From positions 62,001 through 126,000 of the forward strand of contig BQXR01000007.1 in assembly GCA_033238645.1 (NCBI GenBank): a DNA stretch of 64,000 nt, written 5' to 3'. Numbering within the stretch: the first letter of the stretch is position 1; each line of letters opens with the position of its first letter. A program made the translations under genes and the position numbers. Source of the DNA: Thiomicrorhabdus sp033238645. GTDB lineage: Bacteria; Pseudomonadota; Gammaproteobacteria; Thiomicrospirales; Thiomicrospiraceae. The notes below the pieces were generated by a model that saw only the letters and a program-made list of their open reading frames with translations, was not told where the DNA came from and made no database searches. Below are positions 1 through 8,511 of this stretch, piece by piece.

Positions 1-435
1 AACCCCCGCTTGATTCCCCAACTCGGTGGTTGTGATTTTATTATCAATGTGTTTAACCAGTGAGTTTTTAGGTAAATCAATTGCTAAATTTAATACACCA
101 CATTGAGCTTCAATCAGAGAATCAAAAAAAAGAAACAGCGCATGTTTTTTACCATGCGGCTCAGGTGAGACACTCTTTAATAACTGAACCACCTCGGGAT
201 GTTTAAGCAGGTACAAGTTAATTTGTTCAAGGTTCTCAAACAGTTCATGCTTTCGTTCAGCAGGCACAAGCACATGCTTGGCTTTTTGGTCATAGGTGTC
301 TAAAAAATTAATGTCTTTCCAGTGATTAACCCAGTTATGCATGTCCAATAAATTAAAGTTAGTGGCACTCACAAAGTAATAACGATTTGGCGTATTTTGA
401 AACTGCTCTTTAATATCCATGAATGCAGGGTGCAT
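1..435 (-). CDS. Partial ATP-grasp-like protein (biotin-carboxylase type?), 3' end beyond window
   Basis: Minus-strand frame open from position 435 to the window edge (145 codons, no stop). ATG at 435 is preferred over ATG at 444 because AAAAGG (445-450) lies 9 nt upstream of it and abuts the other. The visible part has an alpha/beta look (KKHALFLFFDSLIEAQ) and then LVKHIDNKITTTELGNQAGV, which resembles the pre-ATP-binding segment of ATP-grasp ligases, where a conserved Lys precedes a TT-E-x-GxxAGV stretch. The catalytic part is off the window, so substrate and reaction cannot be called. It is the last visible gene of the operon that starts at 6652, 51 nt after the decarboxylase stop. Family call is inference. 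Confidence 0.45.
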   Translation of the reverse strand, partial: MHPAFMDIKEQFQNTPNRYYFVSATNFNLLDMHNWVNHWKDINFLDTYDQKAKHVLVPAERKHELFENLEQINLYLLKHPEVVQLLKSVSPEPHGKKHALFLFFDSLIEAQCGVLNLAIDLPKNSLVKHIDNKITTTELGNQAGV

Positions 436-486
436 AGTATTCATCCTTTTTTGCTTTAACAATTTTTTTGGGGGGCTTAAATGGCT

Positions 487-3000
487 CTATGTGTTATCGG
501 TGCGTTCGGTTTGTAATATTTTAAGGCCTTGCTCTGGAATTAAACCATGTATCTCACTCCCCAGTAAACTGTAGAGTTGCAGTAGACCTTGATACTGAAT
601 GATTTGCCCCGGTATAAATAGCGGAAAGCCCGGAGGATATGGAGTAATAAAGCCTGCGCTAACCCATGTCTTTCCTGATTCGGCGTCTAGCAATGTTTGT
701 TCTGTTAAAGGCAAAAAATCTACTTTTTGAGTATTTAAGCCATCATAATAAGCGGTTCGTAAATCCACAATGTCCGTTAAGGTGTCCGAAAAACGATATT
801 GAGGTGCATACTCTCTGCCAACAGGTAAGATGCTTTTAGCGGGTTTTGCTTGTAACATTTTGGGTTGCTCAGCAATTTCTAATAGCGCATGAATCAAACG
901 CTGAATGCTCTCTTTTTTTACTCCAATATTAATAATAAATAGAACGGTGTATTTGGAGGTTTTATTAATCTGAATGTCATAACAATCAATTAACAATTTA
1001 CGAAACTGTTCACCATCCAGCCCTGTTTTTCGAATATCTAACGTGATGCGAGTAGGATCAAAACGCACACCTTCTTGTTGAAAACACATTAATAACTTCA
1101 AGGCCTCATCATGGCACACCGAGTGGCTGGTGTTTATCTTATCTTCAATAACGATATCTTGATCCTTAAGGCAGTAATACATCTGTTTAAGGATAGGGTG
1201 TTCTTGCAAAGTGGTTTTTAAATTATTGGATAGAATTAATGAATTCTGTATCAATTCATACCCCTCTAATACCATTTGTCGCCTGGCAATATCCATTGAC
1301 GCTAAAATTTGATAATTAGGTGAGGTGGTTGTGTGTGTGTAATACGCTTCGGTAAACTGATGCTCTTGAAAGCATTCATCCCAAACATGAATCATGGAGC
1401 CTTGACGAAAACAGCTTAATGTTTTGTGTGTAGACTGGGTGGCATACACTCGAATCTTAACCTTATAGGGATCGGGCAGTCCTGTTTTATCTTGGCAATG
1501 CGCATAATGTGTCCGATAAGCATCGCTACGTAAATGAATGGCTAATTTTTGAGCCACCCCCATCGCATGACGCTTACGATACAGCGGGTGAAAATGACCA
1601 TGTGCAAACCAGGCTTCATCCCAGTGAAAAATCAAGTCGGGCTTAATTGCCAACAATCGCATCATATAGGTTTCAACATCGTATAACGCACCATCAAACG
1701 TACTATTGGTCAACATAATGTATTTTAGTTGGGATAGCACTCCTTGTGCTTCAAGCGTTCTCATTTTTTGTTCAATTTGGCTTAATGGAACGGTACCGTA
1801 AAGATCAAACTCATAAATGGCTTCCGTCTGTAAAAACTTAACATGCACCCCACTTAAAATAGCTCCATAAGGTGCTGATTTATGACAGTCACTGGATATC
1901 ATGGCAATATCCCTTGGCACTAAATTAGCTTGCATTACAATTTTATTGGCGGTGGAGGTTCCATTGGTGACAAAAAAAGTCTGTTGAGAACCAAAGGCAT
2001 TTTGTGCTTTAATTTGTGCATTTTTAATCGCGCCTTTGGGAGACAAAAGGGAATCCAATCCCCCTTGTGTCGAGGAGGTTTCAGCATCAAACAGGTTTGC
2101 ACCGTAAAAATGGTAGTAATCGTTGGTCCAAGGTGAATTTTTCACCGAGTTTCCATGCGATATTGGCAAGGCATGAAATGCTTCTTTATCACTTTGGCTA
2201 TAAGCCTTTAAAGCATTAAAGAAAGGGGAATTAAAACGTTCTTGAATCGAGGTTAAAATACTGTAATGCAACTCTCTAAAAGCGGTTTCGTGATAAAGCA
2301 CTTTATCAAAATCTAAAAAATAAGAGGCCTCGAGTTCAGCAAAAGGCATGGTAGAGAGGTAAAAACAGGGAATATCGGGACGTAATTGCTTACGAATCAT
2401 TGAGAGCTGTTTGGCCGAATCCTCTTCAGTAAACTGAAATAGACTAGCCAGTTTCTTTGTAAGAATACAATCACTTTCTTGAGCACAGTACGACAATCCA
2501 ATAACTGCTTGTATATTGGTATTATTCATTAAACAGCAAACCGCATCTGCCAAACTGGAAACCATTACCAATTCATAATAAACCGTGTCTTTTTCATGTT
2601 GTTGCCCTAATAAAGACTGTAGATAAAGAGTGAAGTATTGGCTGGGATCAGGATGTAAAATTAATAGTTCAACACATGGTTTCCCATTTGTACTTGGTTG
2701 AAAGTTGATTTTCCGTAAAGTCTCAAGGTGAGTAACAAACGGTTTAAAGGATTTAATAAAAGGCGAATTGAGCTGTTTTACAACATTTTTTGATAGAGTT
2801 TTTGCCTGTTCAAACTGATCATTTAAAATTGCATAATAGAGTCCAGTAAAAACACTTTCTCCTGGAAAAGCCCAAAAACGTTCAAGCGGTTTAATCGCTT
2901 GTAATTGCTGCAATAAGGACTCTTTTGAACGCTCTTTTTGAGATAATTCCTCGCAAAGACATTGCCATAAATGCTTTCGCTGTTCCGATATATTAAACAC
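487..3000 (-). CDS. Orn/Lys/Arg decarboxylase, PLP fold type I, full length
   Basis: 837-residue cytoplasmic enzyme of the bacterial basic amino-acid decarboxylase family, which removes CO2 from arginine, lysine or ornithine to give a polyamine precursor. Visible marks are TNGTSTANK (about 345-353), DEAWFAHGHFHP (461-472), and STHKTLS with the PLP lysine at about K526. The C-terminal SAGFITPYPPGFPL segment is typical of the family. The N-terminal 250 residues form a divergent wing/receiver-like part that differs from E. coli AdiA/CadA. Substrate cannot be read from sequence alone. It starts 9 nt after the TPR gene stop, within one operon that also carries a urea-transporter-like protein, which makes an arginine/urea/polyamine theme plausible but unproven. 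Confidence 0.85.
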   Translation of the reverse strand: MFNISEQRKHLWQCLCEELSQKERSKESLLQQLQAIKPLERFWAFPGESVFTGLYYAILNDQFEQAKTLSKNVVKQLNSPFIKSFKPFVTHLETLRKINFQPSTNGKPCVELLILHPDPSQYFTLYLQSLLGQQHEKDTVYYELVMVSSLADAVCCLMNNTNIQAVIGLSYCAQESDCILTKKLASLFQFTEEDSAKQLSMIRKQLRPDIPCFYLSTMPFAELEASYFLDFDKVLYHETAFRELHYSILTSIQERFNSPFFNALKAYSQSDKEAFHALPISHGNSVKNSPWTNDYYHFYGANLFDAETSSTQGGLDSLLSPKGAIKNAQIKAQNAFGSQQTFFVTNGTSTANKIVMQANLVPRDIAMISSDCHKSAPYGAILSGVHVKFLQTEAIYEFDLYGTVPLSQIEQKMRTLEAQGVLSQLKYIMLTNSTFDGALYDVETYMMRLLAIKPDLIFHWDEAWFAHGHFHPLYRKRHAMGVAQKLAIHLRSDAYRTHYAHCQDKTGLPDPYKVKIRVYATQSTHKTLSCFRQGSMIHVWDECFQEHQFTEAYYTHTTTSPNYQILASMDIARRQMVLEGYELIQNSLILSNNLKTTLQEHPILKQMYYCLKDQDIVIEDKINTSHSVCHDEALKLLMCFQQEGVRFDPTRITLDIRKTGLDGEQFRKLLIDCYDIQINKTSKYTVLFIINIGVKKESIQRLIHALLEIAEQPKMLQAKPAKSILPVGREYAPQYRFSDTLTDIVDLRTAYYDGLNTQKVDFLPLTEQTLLDAESGKTWVSAGFITPYPPGFPLFIPGQIIQYQGLLQLYSLLGSEIHGLIPEQGLKILQTERTDNT

Positions 3001-3009
3001 TTAAAATTC

Positions 3010-3636
3010 TTACCCTTTTATTAAAAAATATTTGGCCGCAATATGGTTGGGATCTAAAATTAAAATATATTCATACACCTCTTTGGCTGCATTTATATGC
3101 TTATTTTTAATATAAAGCTGTGCCTGCATTTCTAAAAAAGCCACTTCCTCAGGATAATAAGTTAACATTTTAGACAATAACGTTTGAGCAAGCCCAAACT
3201 TATTTTGAGCCATTAACGCATAAATTAATTTTAAATTACCGTAATAATTGTTCAAATCATGCTTCAATAAATTAAAGCCATATTGCTCAACTTGCTGATA
3301 ATCTTTTTGAGCCAGAGCAACATTCATTAATCCTAAAAAAGGTGCATACGCACTGGAATGACTTTCATGTGCAATTTGATAATGGTGCCGCGCATTTGCA
3401 TATTGATAATTTAAGTAATAGGCATACCCTAATTTAAGATTAGCAACATACTGCTTTGGATCATCTAAGTAGATAACGGTTAAGGCTTTGATCGCATCTT
3501 CGTAGTGCCCTAGCCCCAAACTTTGATGGGCTGATGCAAACTGTGCCTGCACCTCTTGCTTACTAAATACCGCCCAACTTCCTGTTGAAATAGCACTCAA
3601 TAAGAGCAAGCTAAGTGTAAGATAAATAGAACGCAT
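3010..3636 (-). CDS. Exported TPR protein
   Basis: About 208 residues. The N-terminus (MRSIYLTLSLLLLSAISTGSWA) is a clear signal peptide, then tetratricopeptide-like helices follow with repeated A-x-x-x-Y/L-x-x-A patterns (EDAIKALTVIYLDDP, ARHHYQIAHE, AKEVYEYILILDPNH). TPR proteins act as protein-binding scaffolds; here the location is probably periplasmic. ATG at 3636 is chosen over the in-frame GTG at 3639; the gene abuts the stop of the upstream beta-barrel gene, so translational coupling is likely. No enzyme motif is visible. The neighbours suggest it links the outer-membrane protein with the transporter/peptidase fusion, but that is inference. Confidence 0.7.
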   Translation of the reverse strand: MRSIYLTLSLLLLSAISTGSWAVFSKQEVQAQFASAHQSLGLGHYEDAIKALTVIYLDDPKQYVANLKLGYAYYLNYQYANARHHYQIAHESHSSAYAPFLGLMNVALAQKDYQQVEQYGFNLLKHDLNNYYGNLKLIYALMAQNKFGLAQTLLSKMLTYYPEEVAFLEMQAQLYIKNKHINAAKEVYEYILILDPNHIAAKYFLIKG

Positions 3637-3639
3637 CAC

Positions 3640-4527
3640 CTAGAAAGACGCACCAATTAAAATACCTGCGGTATAAAGCTGATCAACCGTGGTATTACGT
3701 GATGTTTTTTCAACATTTTGTACTTTAAACCAAGGTTTTACAAAAGAAGTTTTGCTCAATGCGAACGATCCCCATACTTTTGCGCCAGCTTCATAATTAT
3801 AAAAATCACTGTTATAAACAAATGCTGAATTTTCAATTAAATTATGACTCTTCCCACCAATTAAGTCTAAGCCTGTACTCCAATAAGTTGTGGCATAAGT
3901 GGTACTTAATTGAGCACTCCCATAATTTGAATCAATATTCAATAAAGCGTTACCATCCGAAGATTGCATGTTCACTTGTAATTTAAGAAACAAACTATCC
4001 CCCTTAGGTATTTGATCCGAGATAACATAGCCTCCAACATACGGAGAGAGTTGAGTACTGTCGATACCATTAACGTTATCTTTTGCATCCAATAAGTAGG
4101 CATCCATTCCTACCAGCCACTTTATATATCCATACGAACTGTACTCGGTATACTGCGCACCCAAAGCCCCTATGGTTGTCTGGTTAAATACATTGTTGAT
4201 ATCTGCAACACGCATGCCCACCTTTAGTCTTAAATTTGGAATATCATAATTAGCATAGGCCAGCGCGGCATCAACCGGACTGCCACCGACATAGTTTTTA
4301 CTGCTCTGCCCGTCGACTGCAAATTCAAGTGAGTTTTTGCCAAAACCATAATAGGTATACAAACCAAACAAATCATACGGATTGGTTCCTGTTTGGCTTG
4401 AACTTTTATTGGCATAGTACAACTGATAAGACAACACTTCGTCTGCACCAGCATGCGCTATATTAAAAGAACTTAAACTGAGCATTGAAGCCGCTCCTAC
4501 CATCGAAATGAAATTGTGTTTTTTCAT
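3640..4527 (-). CDS. Putative outer-membrane beta-barrel protein
   Basis: 295 residues starting at MKKHNFISMVGAASMLSLSS, with a signal peptide ending near AHA-GAD. The start at 4527 has an AGGAA ribosome site close upstream; the longer frame from 4563 would bury the signal peptide. The mature part is rich in alternating aromatic/polar strands (YQLYYANKS, FGLYTYYGFG, WSTGLDLIGG) and ends in a terminal Phe (LIGASF), as in barrels inserted by the Bam machinery. I do not recognise the family; it could be a substrate-specific channel. It follows the urea-transporter fusion by 25 nt and immediately precedes the TPR gene, so it probably provides the outer-membrane part of the same system. Confidence 0.65.
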   Translation of the reverse strand: MKKHNFISMVGAASMLSLSSFNIAHAGADEVLSYQLYYANKSSSQTGTNPYDLFGLYTYYGFGKNSLEFAVDGQSSKNYVGGSPVDAALAYANYDIPNLRLKVGMRVADINNVFNQTTIGALGAQYTEYSSYGYIKWLVGMDAYLLDAKDNVNGIDSTQLSPYVGGYVISDQIPKGDSLFLKLQVNMQSSDGNALLNIDSNYGSAQLSTTYATTYWSTGLDLIGGKSHNLIENSAFVYNSDFYNYEAGAKVWGSFALSKTSFVKPWFKVQNVEKTSRNTTVDQLYTAGILIGASF

Positions 4528-4552
4528 AATGTTATTCCTATTTTTAACAGCA

Positions 4553-6652
4553 TTAGCTGGCAACTAATAGATAATCGCCAACTTGAATTTTGGTTACTTT
4601 AATTACGGGGTCAAGATGAATACAGGTTTTATATAAAGGTTTTCCATTATGCGAAATTGCTCCTTTAATAACAACCTCATTCTCAAAATAATAGCGTGCA
4701 TTGTAATCTGATTTATAATAAAACCACTGATTTAAGGTTTCTAAAAATGGTCTTTTTTGAGGATGCATACTTGGCAAAACAACCTCTTGCCAGTCACCAT
4801 TTTTAATAAACTGCAGAGGCATGCAGGGAAGCGCTAAATTAAAAAGTTTTAAATAACGATCATCCCCTTCTAAGCTATAAAAAATAAATTGCGTGTCGGT
4901 TTGGCCAAAGTATAAACAACTGTTATTTCGTTCAAAATAAAAGGTGCCATCAAACATCATTTTGACTGTAAACTGAATTTTTTCAATGAACTCCCCCTTT
5001 AACCACACATCAAAAGAGAGTACTTCATCTAAAATAAAAGCAGTGCATTGTTGGTAAAAAGGCTGTGAAATAACGGGTTCAACCTGCGACGTTTTTGCCG
5101 GTTCAGAAAAAGAGTGGTAGTGCTGTTGGTCTTGCGTTACACCCCTAAAATTAAACGGCAATGTTTGTGAGGTTAAAAAAGAGGTAGATTGAAATTGCAT
5201 ATGAATATGCGGCTCTGGAGAATAACCTGAGTTACCGCAATAACCCACCACTTGATACGGCACGACCCATTCTCCTGCCTGTACAATCACGCTAAACTGC
5301 TTCAAGTGGCACAAGCCAATATAGCCCCCTTCTGATAACGCAATAATGACATAGTTTCCCCAATTATTCACATTATCAACCGTACCAATAGGATTATCCG
5401 GCTGGCTATTTTCGATATAAACCACCGTTCCATAGGTAGGAGAAGAGATTGGGGCGCCAAAACAGTAATAGTTTTCTAATGCCAAGCCTTCTGCGGCATA
5501 GCTTTTTCCTTGCACATCTTGTTTCACAAAGTCATACGCATATTGCCAAATACCTTTGTGCGTCCATTCGCCATTAAAGCCTTGATAAACAGACCACTGA
5601 TCTAAAAATGGTAATGTAAAGGTAGGGTGCTGAGGAAATCGTATTTTTTGTAAATAGAAAAACCGCGCCGTTTTTTCAGGAGTTGATTTATAGTATACCG
5701 GCCTAAATGGGTACTTAACCAACCCAAGGGTATAGACAGTGAGCAAGGTAATAAAAATAAAAGGCAGAGTAAAGACGGGAAGACCGTATTGAGACCAGAA
5801 GACATCAATTGACTTAATTAATACCGTCGCACCCGCCACCCCCATCATGGCAATTAAAAAACTTTTCACATTGGGAATATTAAATACGGCACCTAATGCC
5901 ATGGCAATGAGAGGGTAGTTAAAAGCATTTAAATCTAAAAAAGCAATGGTAAAAGAGCCCATAAAAAAGCCCTGTAATAAAATACCAAAATAATACCCCA
6001 CTACAGCAAATAAAAAGAGCACTCTGGAGTACAAGGCAATCATGACTAAAATAATGAGCCCGACCAAAGGATCAGGCATAAAAATAATGGCCCCCATGGA
6101 TTTAAAAAATCCATTCATCCAAAGAGGAAAGGTATTGCTTAAAAACTCAATATGCCCTGTCGCATACAGCTCATTAACGTATAAATTAGTGAAACGTGCC
6201 GCAGATAAATAAATTAAAGAAGAGACAATAATAAAGGGAATACTTAAAATTGGCAGCCGAAAAAGCCGAGAAAAGACATCTATTAATGAGGTGGTTAAAA
6301 GAAGCGTAATACTTGAAGCTATCGCAATATACAGTGCAGTAAGCCAAGAAAAACTAAATAATTGACCTATGGATAACCCAACTAATAGAGCGTTATAAGT
6401 AAAAATTCCCGACTCAATAAAGCTTTGCTGATACCCCAAAAATCGGGCTACTAAAAAAGCGATAAAAACAGAGAATAATCCCGACAATCCTAAATTTGGA
6501 TTAAGCAGTGTTAACCCAAGTATCACCAACCCTATCCAGCCTCCTTTTAAAAAAAAGAGATCAGAATAACTATTAACCATGGCTCTTACTGCCTGAAATG
6601 GCGCAAAACGAGACAGTTTTACCAGTATAAGAGACATACGCGCATTTATCAC
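4553..6652 (-). CDS. Urea-transporter-family membrane protein fused to a C-terminal M23 (LytM-like) domain
   Basis: 699 residues. Residues about 30-312 are strongly hydrophobic with roughly ten membrane segments and the repeated UT-family features YNALLVGLSIG (86-96), LPILSIPF (133-140) and FNYPLIAMALGAVF (244-257), matching passive urea channels. Residues about 360-490 form an M23-like domain: H365 and D374 as the first metal pair (H-x8-D rather than the usual HxGxD), H449 in GLCHL, and HIH at 482-484, with GAPISSPTYGTVVYIE between. All metal and catalytic positions seem present. Residues 490-699 are unassigned. Start is GTG at 6652 or ATG at 6637; neither has a strong ribosome site. First gene of the left-end operon. 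Confidence 0.75.
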   Translation of the reverse strand: MINARMSLILVKLSRFAPFQAVRAMVNSYSDLFFLKGGWIGLVILGLTLLNPNLGLSGLFSVFIAFLVARFLGYQQSFIESGIFTYNALLVGLSIGQLFSFSWLTALYIAIASSITLLLTTSLIDVFSRLFRLPILSIPFIIVSSLIYLSAARFTNLYVNELYATGHIEFLSNTFPLWMNGFFKSMGAIIFMPDPLVGLIILVMIALYSRVLFLFAVVGYYFGILLQGFFMGSFTIAFLDLNAFNYPLIAMALGAVFNIPNVKSFLIAMMGVAGATVLIKSIDVFWSQYGLPVFTLPFIFITLLTVYTLGLVKYPFRPVYYKSTPEKTARFFYLQKIRFPQHPTFTLPFLDQWSVYQGFNGEWTHKGIWQYAYDFVKQDVQGKSYAAEGLALENYYCFGAPISSPTYGTVVYIENSQPDNPIGTVDNVNNWGNYVIIALSEGGYIGLCHLKQFSVIVQAGEWVVPYQVVGYCGNSGYSPEPHIHMQFQSTSFLTSQTLPFNFRGVTQDQQHYHSFSEPAKTSQVEPVISQPFYQQCTAFILDEVLSFDVWLKGEFIEKIQFTVKMMFDGTFYFERNNSCLYFGQTDTQFIFYSLEGDDRYLKLFNLALPCMPLQFIKNGDWQEVVLPSMHPQKRPFLETLNQWFYYKSDYNARYYFENEVVIKGAISHNGKPLYKTCIHLDPVIKVTKIQVGDYLLVAS

Positions 6653-6811
6653 TTAAAGCCCTTCTTATTAATTAAGTAGCCAATCCAGCTACACCACATT
6701 AGAATACATTAATGTTACGATACTTTTCTGACTAAACAAGCATCAATGATGCAAGAAAATTTTATACCACTATAAATCCTCTTATCCATTTAGATAAACT
6801 AGAAAACAAAT

Positions 6812-6841
6812 AAAAAAAGGGCCACTTTAGCCCCTTTTTTT
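6812..6841 (-). terminator. Rho-independent terminator downstream of hemN
   Basis: AAAAAAAGGGC, a short loop, then GCCCCTTTTTTT. The A-tract on the left becomes a U-tract in the minus-strand transcript ending after hemN. The symmetric tract could also work in the other direction. Confidence 0.75.
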
Positions 6842-6871
6842 ATCTGTACTCCTTTTCGTGTAAAGGAATCC

Positions 6872-8254
6872 CTAAATCACCTTTGAAAAACGATTTTCAG
6901 CCCCTGGTTTCAAATATGCATCAAACACCATACATATATTACGAATTAACAAACGCCCTTTGGCGGTAATATAAATATCTTCATCCGTTAAAGTCATTAA
7001 ACCATCTTCCACCATAGGGGCAAGCTTAGGTAACTCTTTCGCAAAATACTCTTTAAAACGAATATTCCACAACTTATCTACCGTTGCAAAATTAATATGA
7101 AAGTGGCTGATTAAACGCGTAATGACATCACGACGTAACTCATCATCTTCACTTAACTCAACCCCACGATAAACCGCTAAATCACCTGCATCAATCGCCT
7201 CATAATACTCATTTAAACCCTTACGGTTTTGTGCATAGGTATTATTTAAAAGTGAGATAGATGTTGCGCCCATCCCAACTAAATCACACTCAGCATGCGT
7301 AGAGTAACCTTGGAAGTTACGATACAAGGTCTCATCTCGCTGGGCAATCGCGAGCTCATCATCAGGCTTAGCAAAGTGATCCATACCGATATAGACATAA
7401 CCCGCTTCAAGTAGACGCTCTGTTGAGGCATGCAAAATGGCTAATTTCTCATCAGAAGATGGCATCTCAGACTCTTTCATCTTCTTCTGTGTTGGGAACA
7501 TCGCAGGCATATGCGCATAGTTAAAGATTGAGAAACGATCTGGCTCCGCCTCTAGCACTCTATCCAGAGTATTAATAAAGCCCTTCTCTGTCTGTAGTGG
7601 AAGACCATAGATAAGATCCACATTCACCGACAAGAAACCAGCTTCACGCGCACCTTCAAGCACTTCAAATGTCTCTTCTTGTGACTGAATACGATTAACC
7701 GCTTTCTGTACCTTAGGGTCAAAATCCTGAATCCCTAAACTCATACGGTTAAAGCCAAGATCACGCAGTAACTTAACCGATTCACGATCTGCTTCACGTG
7801 GATCAATCTCAATAGAGTACTCACCAGAGTCATCATCATAAAGATTAAAGTGCTCACGGATTTTATCCATCAACTGCTTCATCTCATCATTATTGATAAA
7901 GGTCGGTGTCCCGCCCCCCCAGTGCAACTGCTCTACCTTACGGCTTGGATCAAACAGCTTAGACTGCATCTCAATCTCTTTAAACAGACGCTCTAAGTAA
8001 GGTTTTGCTTTAGAGCGATCACGGGTCCAGACTTTGTTACAAGCGCAGAAGAAACAAACCGTGTCGCAAAATGGAATATGGAAATACAATGACAAACCTC
8101 GACCAGAGTCGTTACTACGCTTAGCAGCTGCTTTATAGCCCTCTACACCAAACACTTCATCAAATTGAACCGCGGTTGGATAGGAGGTATAACGCGGTCC
8201 AGACTGGTTATAACGCTTGATTAATTCTTCATCAAATTGTATTTTTTGTTCCAT
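6872..8254 (-). CDS. hemN: Oxygen-independent coproporphyrinogen III oxidase (radical SAM)
   Basis: 460 residues (E. coli HemN 457). Converts coproporphyrinogen III to protoporphyrinogen IX without oxygen in heme synthesis, in the cytoplasm. The radical-SAM cluster motif is intact: C63-DTV-C67-FF-C70, followed by C72 as in HemN proper. Also seen are HWGGGTPTF (SAM binding), the N-terminal RYTSYPTAVQFD trip-wire region and GFNRMSLGIQDFD. This separates it from HemW, which lacks the N-terminal extension. Monocistronic between two terminators. No clear FNR box could be read in the upstream gap. Confidence 0.95.
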   Translation of the reverse strand: MEQKIQFDEELIKRYNQSGPRYTSYPTAVQFDEVFGVEGYKAAAKRSNDSGRGLSLYFHIPFCDTVCFFCACNKVWTRDRSKAKPYLERLFKEIEMQSKLFDPSRKVEQLHWGGGTPTFINNDEMKQLMDKIREHFNLYDDDSGEYSIEIDPREADRESVKLLRDLGFNRMSLGIQDFDPKVQKAVNRIQSQEETFEVLEGAREAGFLSVNVDLIYGLPLQTEKGFINTLDRVLEAEPDRFSIFNYAHMPAMFPTQKKMKESEMPSSDEKLAILHASTERLLEAGYVYIGMDHFAKPDDELAIAQRDETLYRNFQGYSTHAECDLVGMGATSISLLNNTYAQNRKGLNEYYEAIDAGDLAVYRGVELSEDDELRRDVITRLISHFHINFATVDKLWNIRFKEYFAKELPKLAPMVEDGLMTLTDEDIYITAKGRLLIRNICMVFDAYLKPGAENRFSKVI

Positions 8255-8385
8255 TTCAAGATCCCTATTTTTTGATCTGACCAGAATACACGAATATGTT
8301 TATTCAGGAGTTAATTTATCTCAAGAGTTCGCCTATTAACTAACCTAAAGCATGATTTGTTGCTAATAATCAGCTTCCAATTATA

Positions 8386-8402
8386 CCCCCCCCCTGCCCA
8401 AA
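8386..8402 (+). repeat. C-run/TGCTCA motif, copy 1
   Basis: Nine C then TGCCCAAA, in the gap between rlmL and hemN (both minus). First copy from the left; see the finding on this family. Confidence 0.7.
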
Positions 8403-8408
8403 ATAAAA

Positions 8409-8441
8409 AAGGCCATTAATCAGCTGTTGATTAATGGCCTT
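8409..8441 (-). terminator. Terminator downstream of rlmL
   Basis: Perfect 12-bp stem GGCCATTAATCA / TGATTAATGGCC around a 5-nt loop, with an A-rich tract on the left that is a U-tract on the minus-strand transcript. Confidence 0.85.
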
Positions 8442-8511
8442 ATATCGCGCCTAAACGTAATTTTGACTAAATAGGGATTGGTTAAAAGAACCCACCCTTA
8501 TTCTTAAGAAA

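Noticed and set aside
7911..7920. C-rich run in hemN resembling the C-run motif
   Set aside because: It encodes the conserved WGGGGTP of radical-SAM enzymes and is followed by AGTGC, not TGCTCA.
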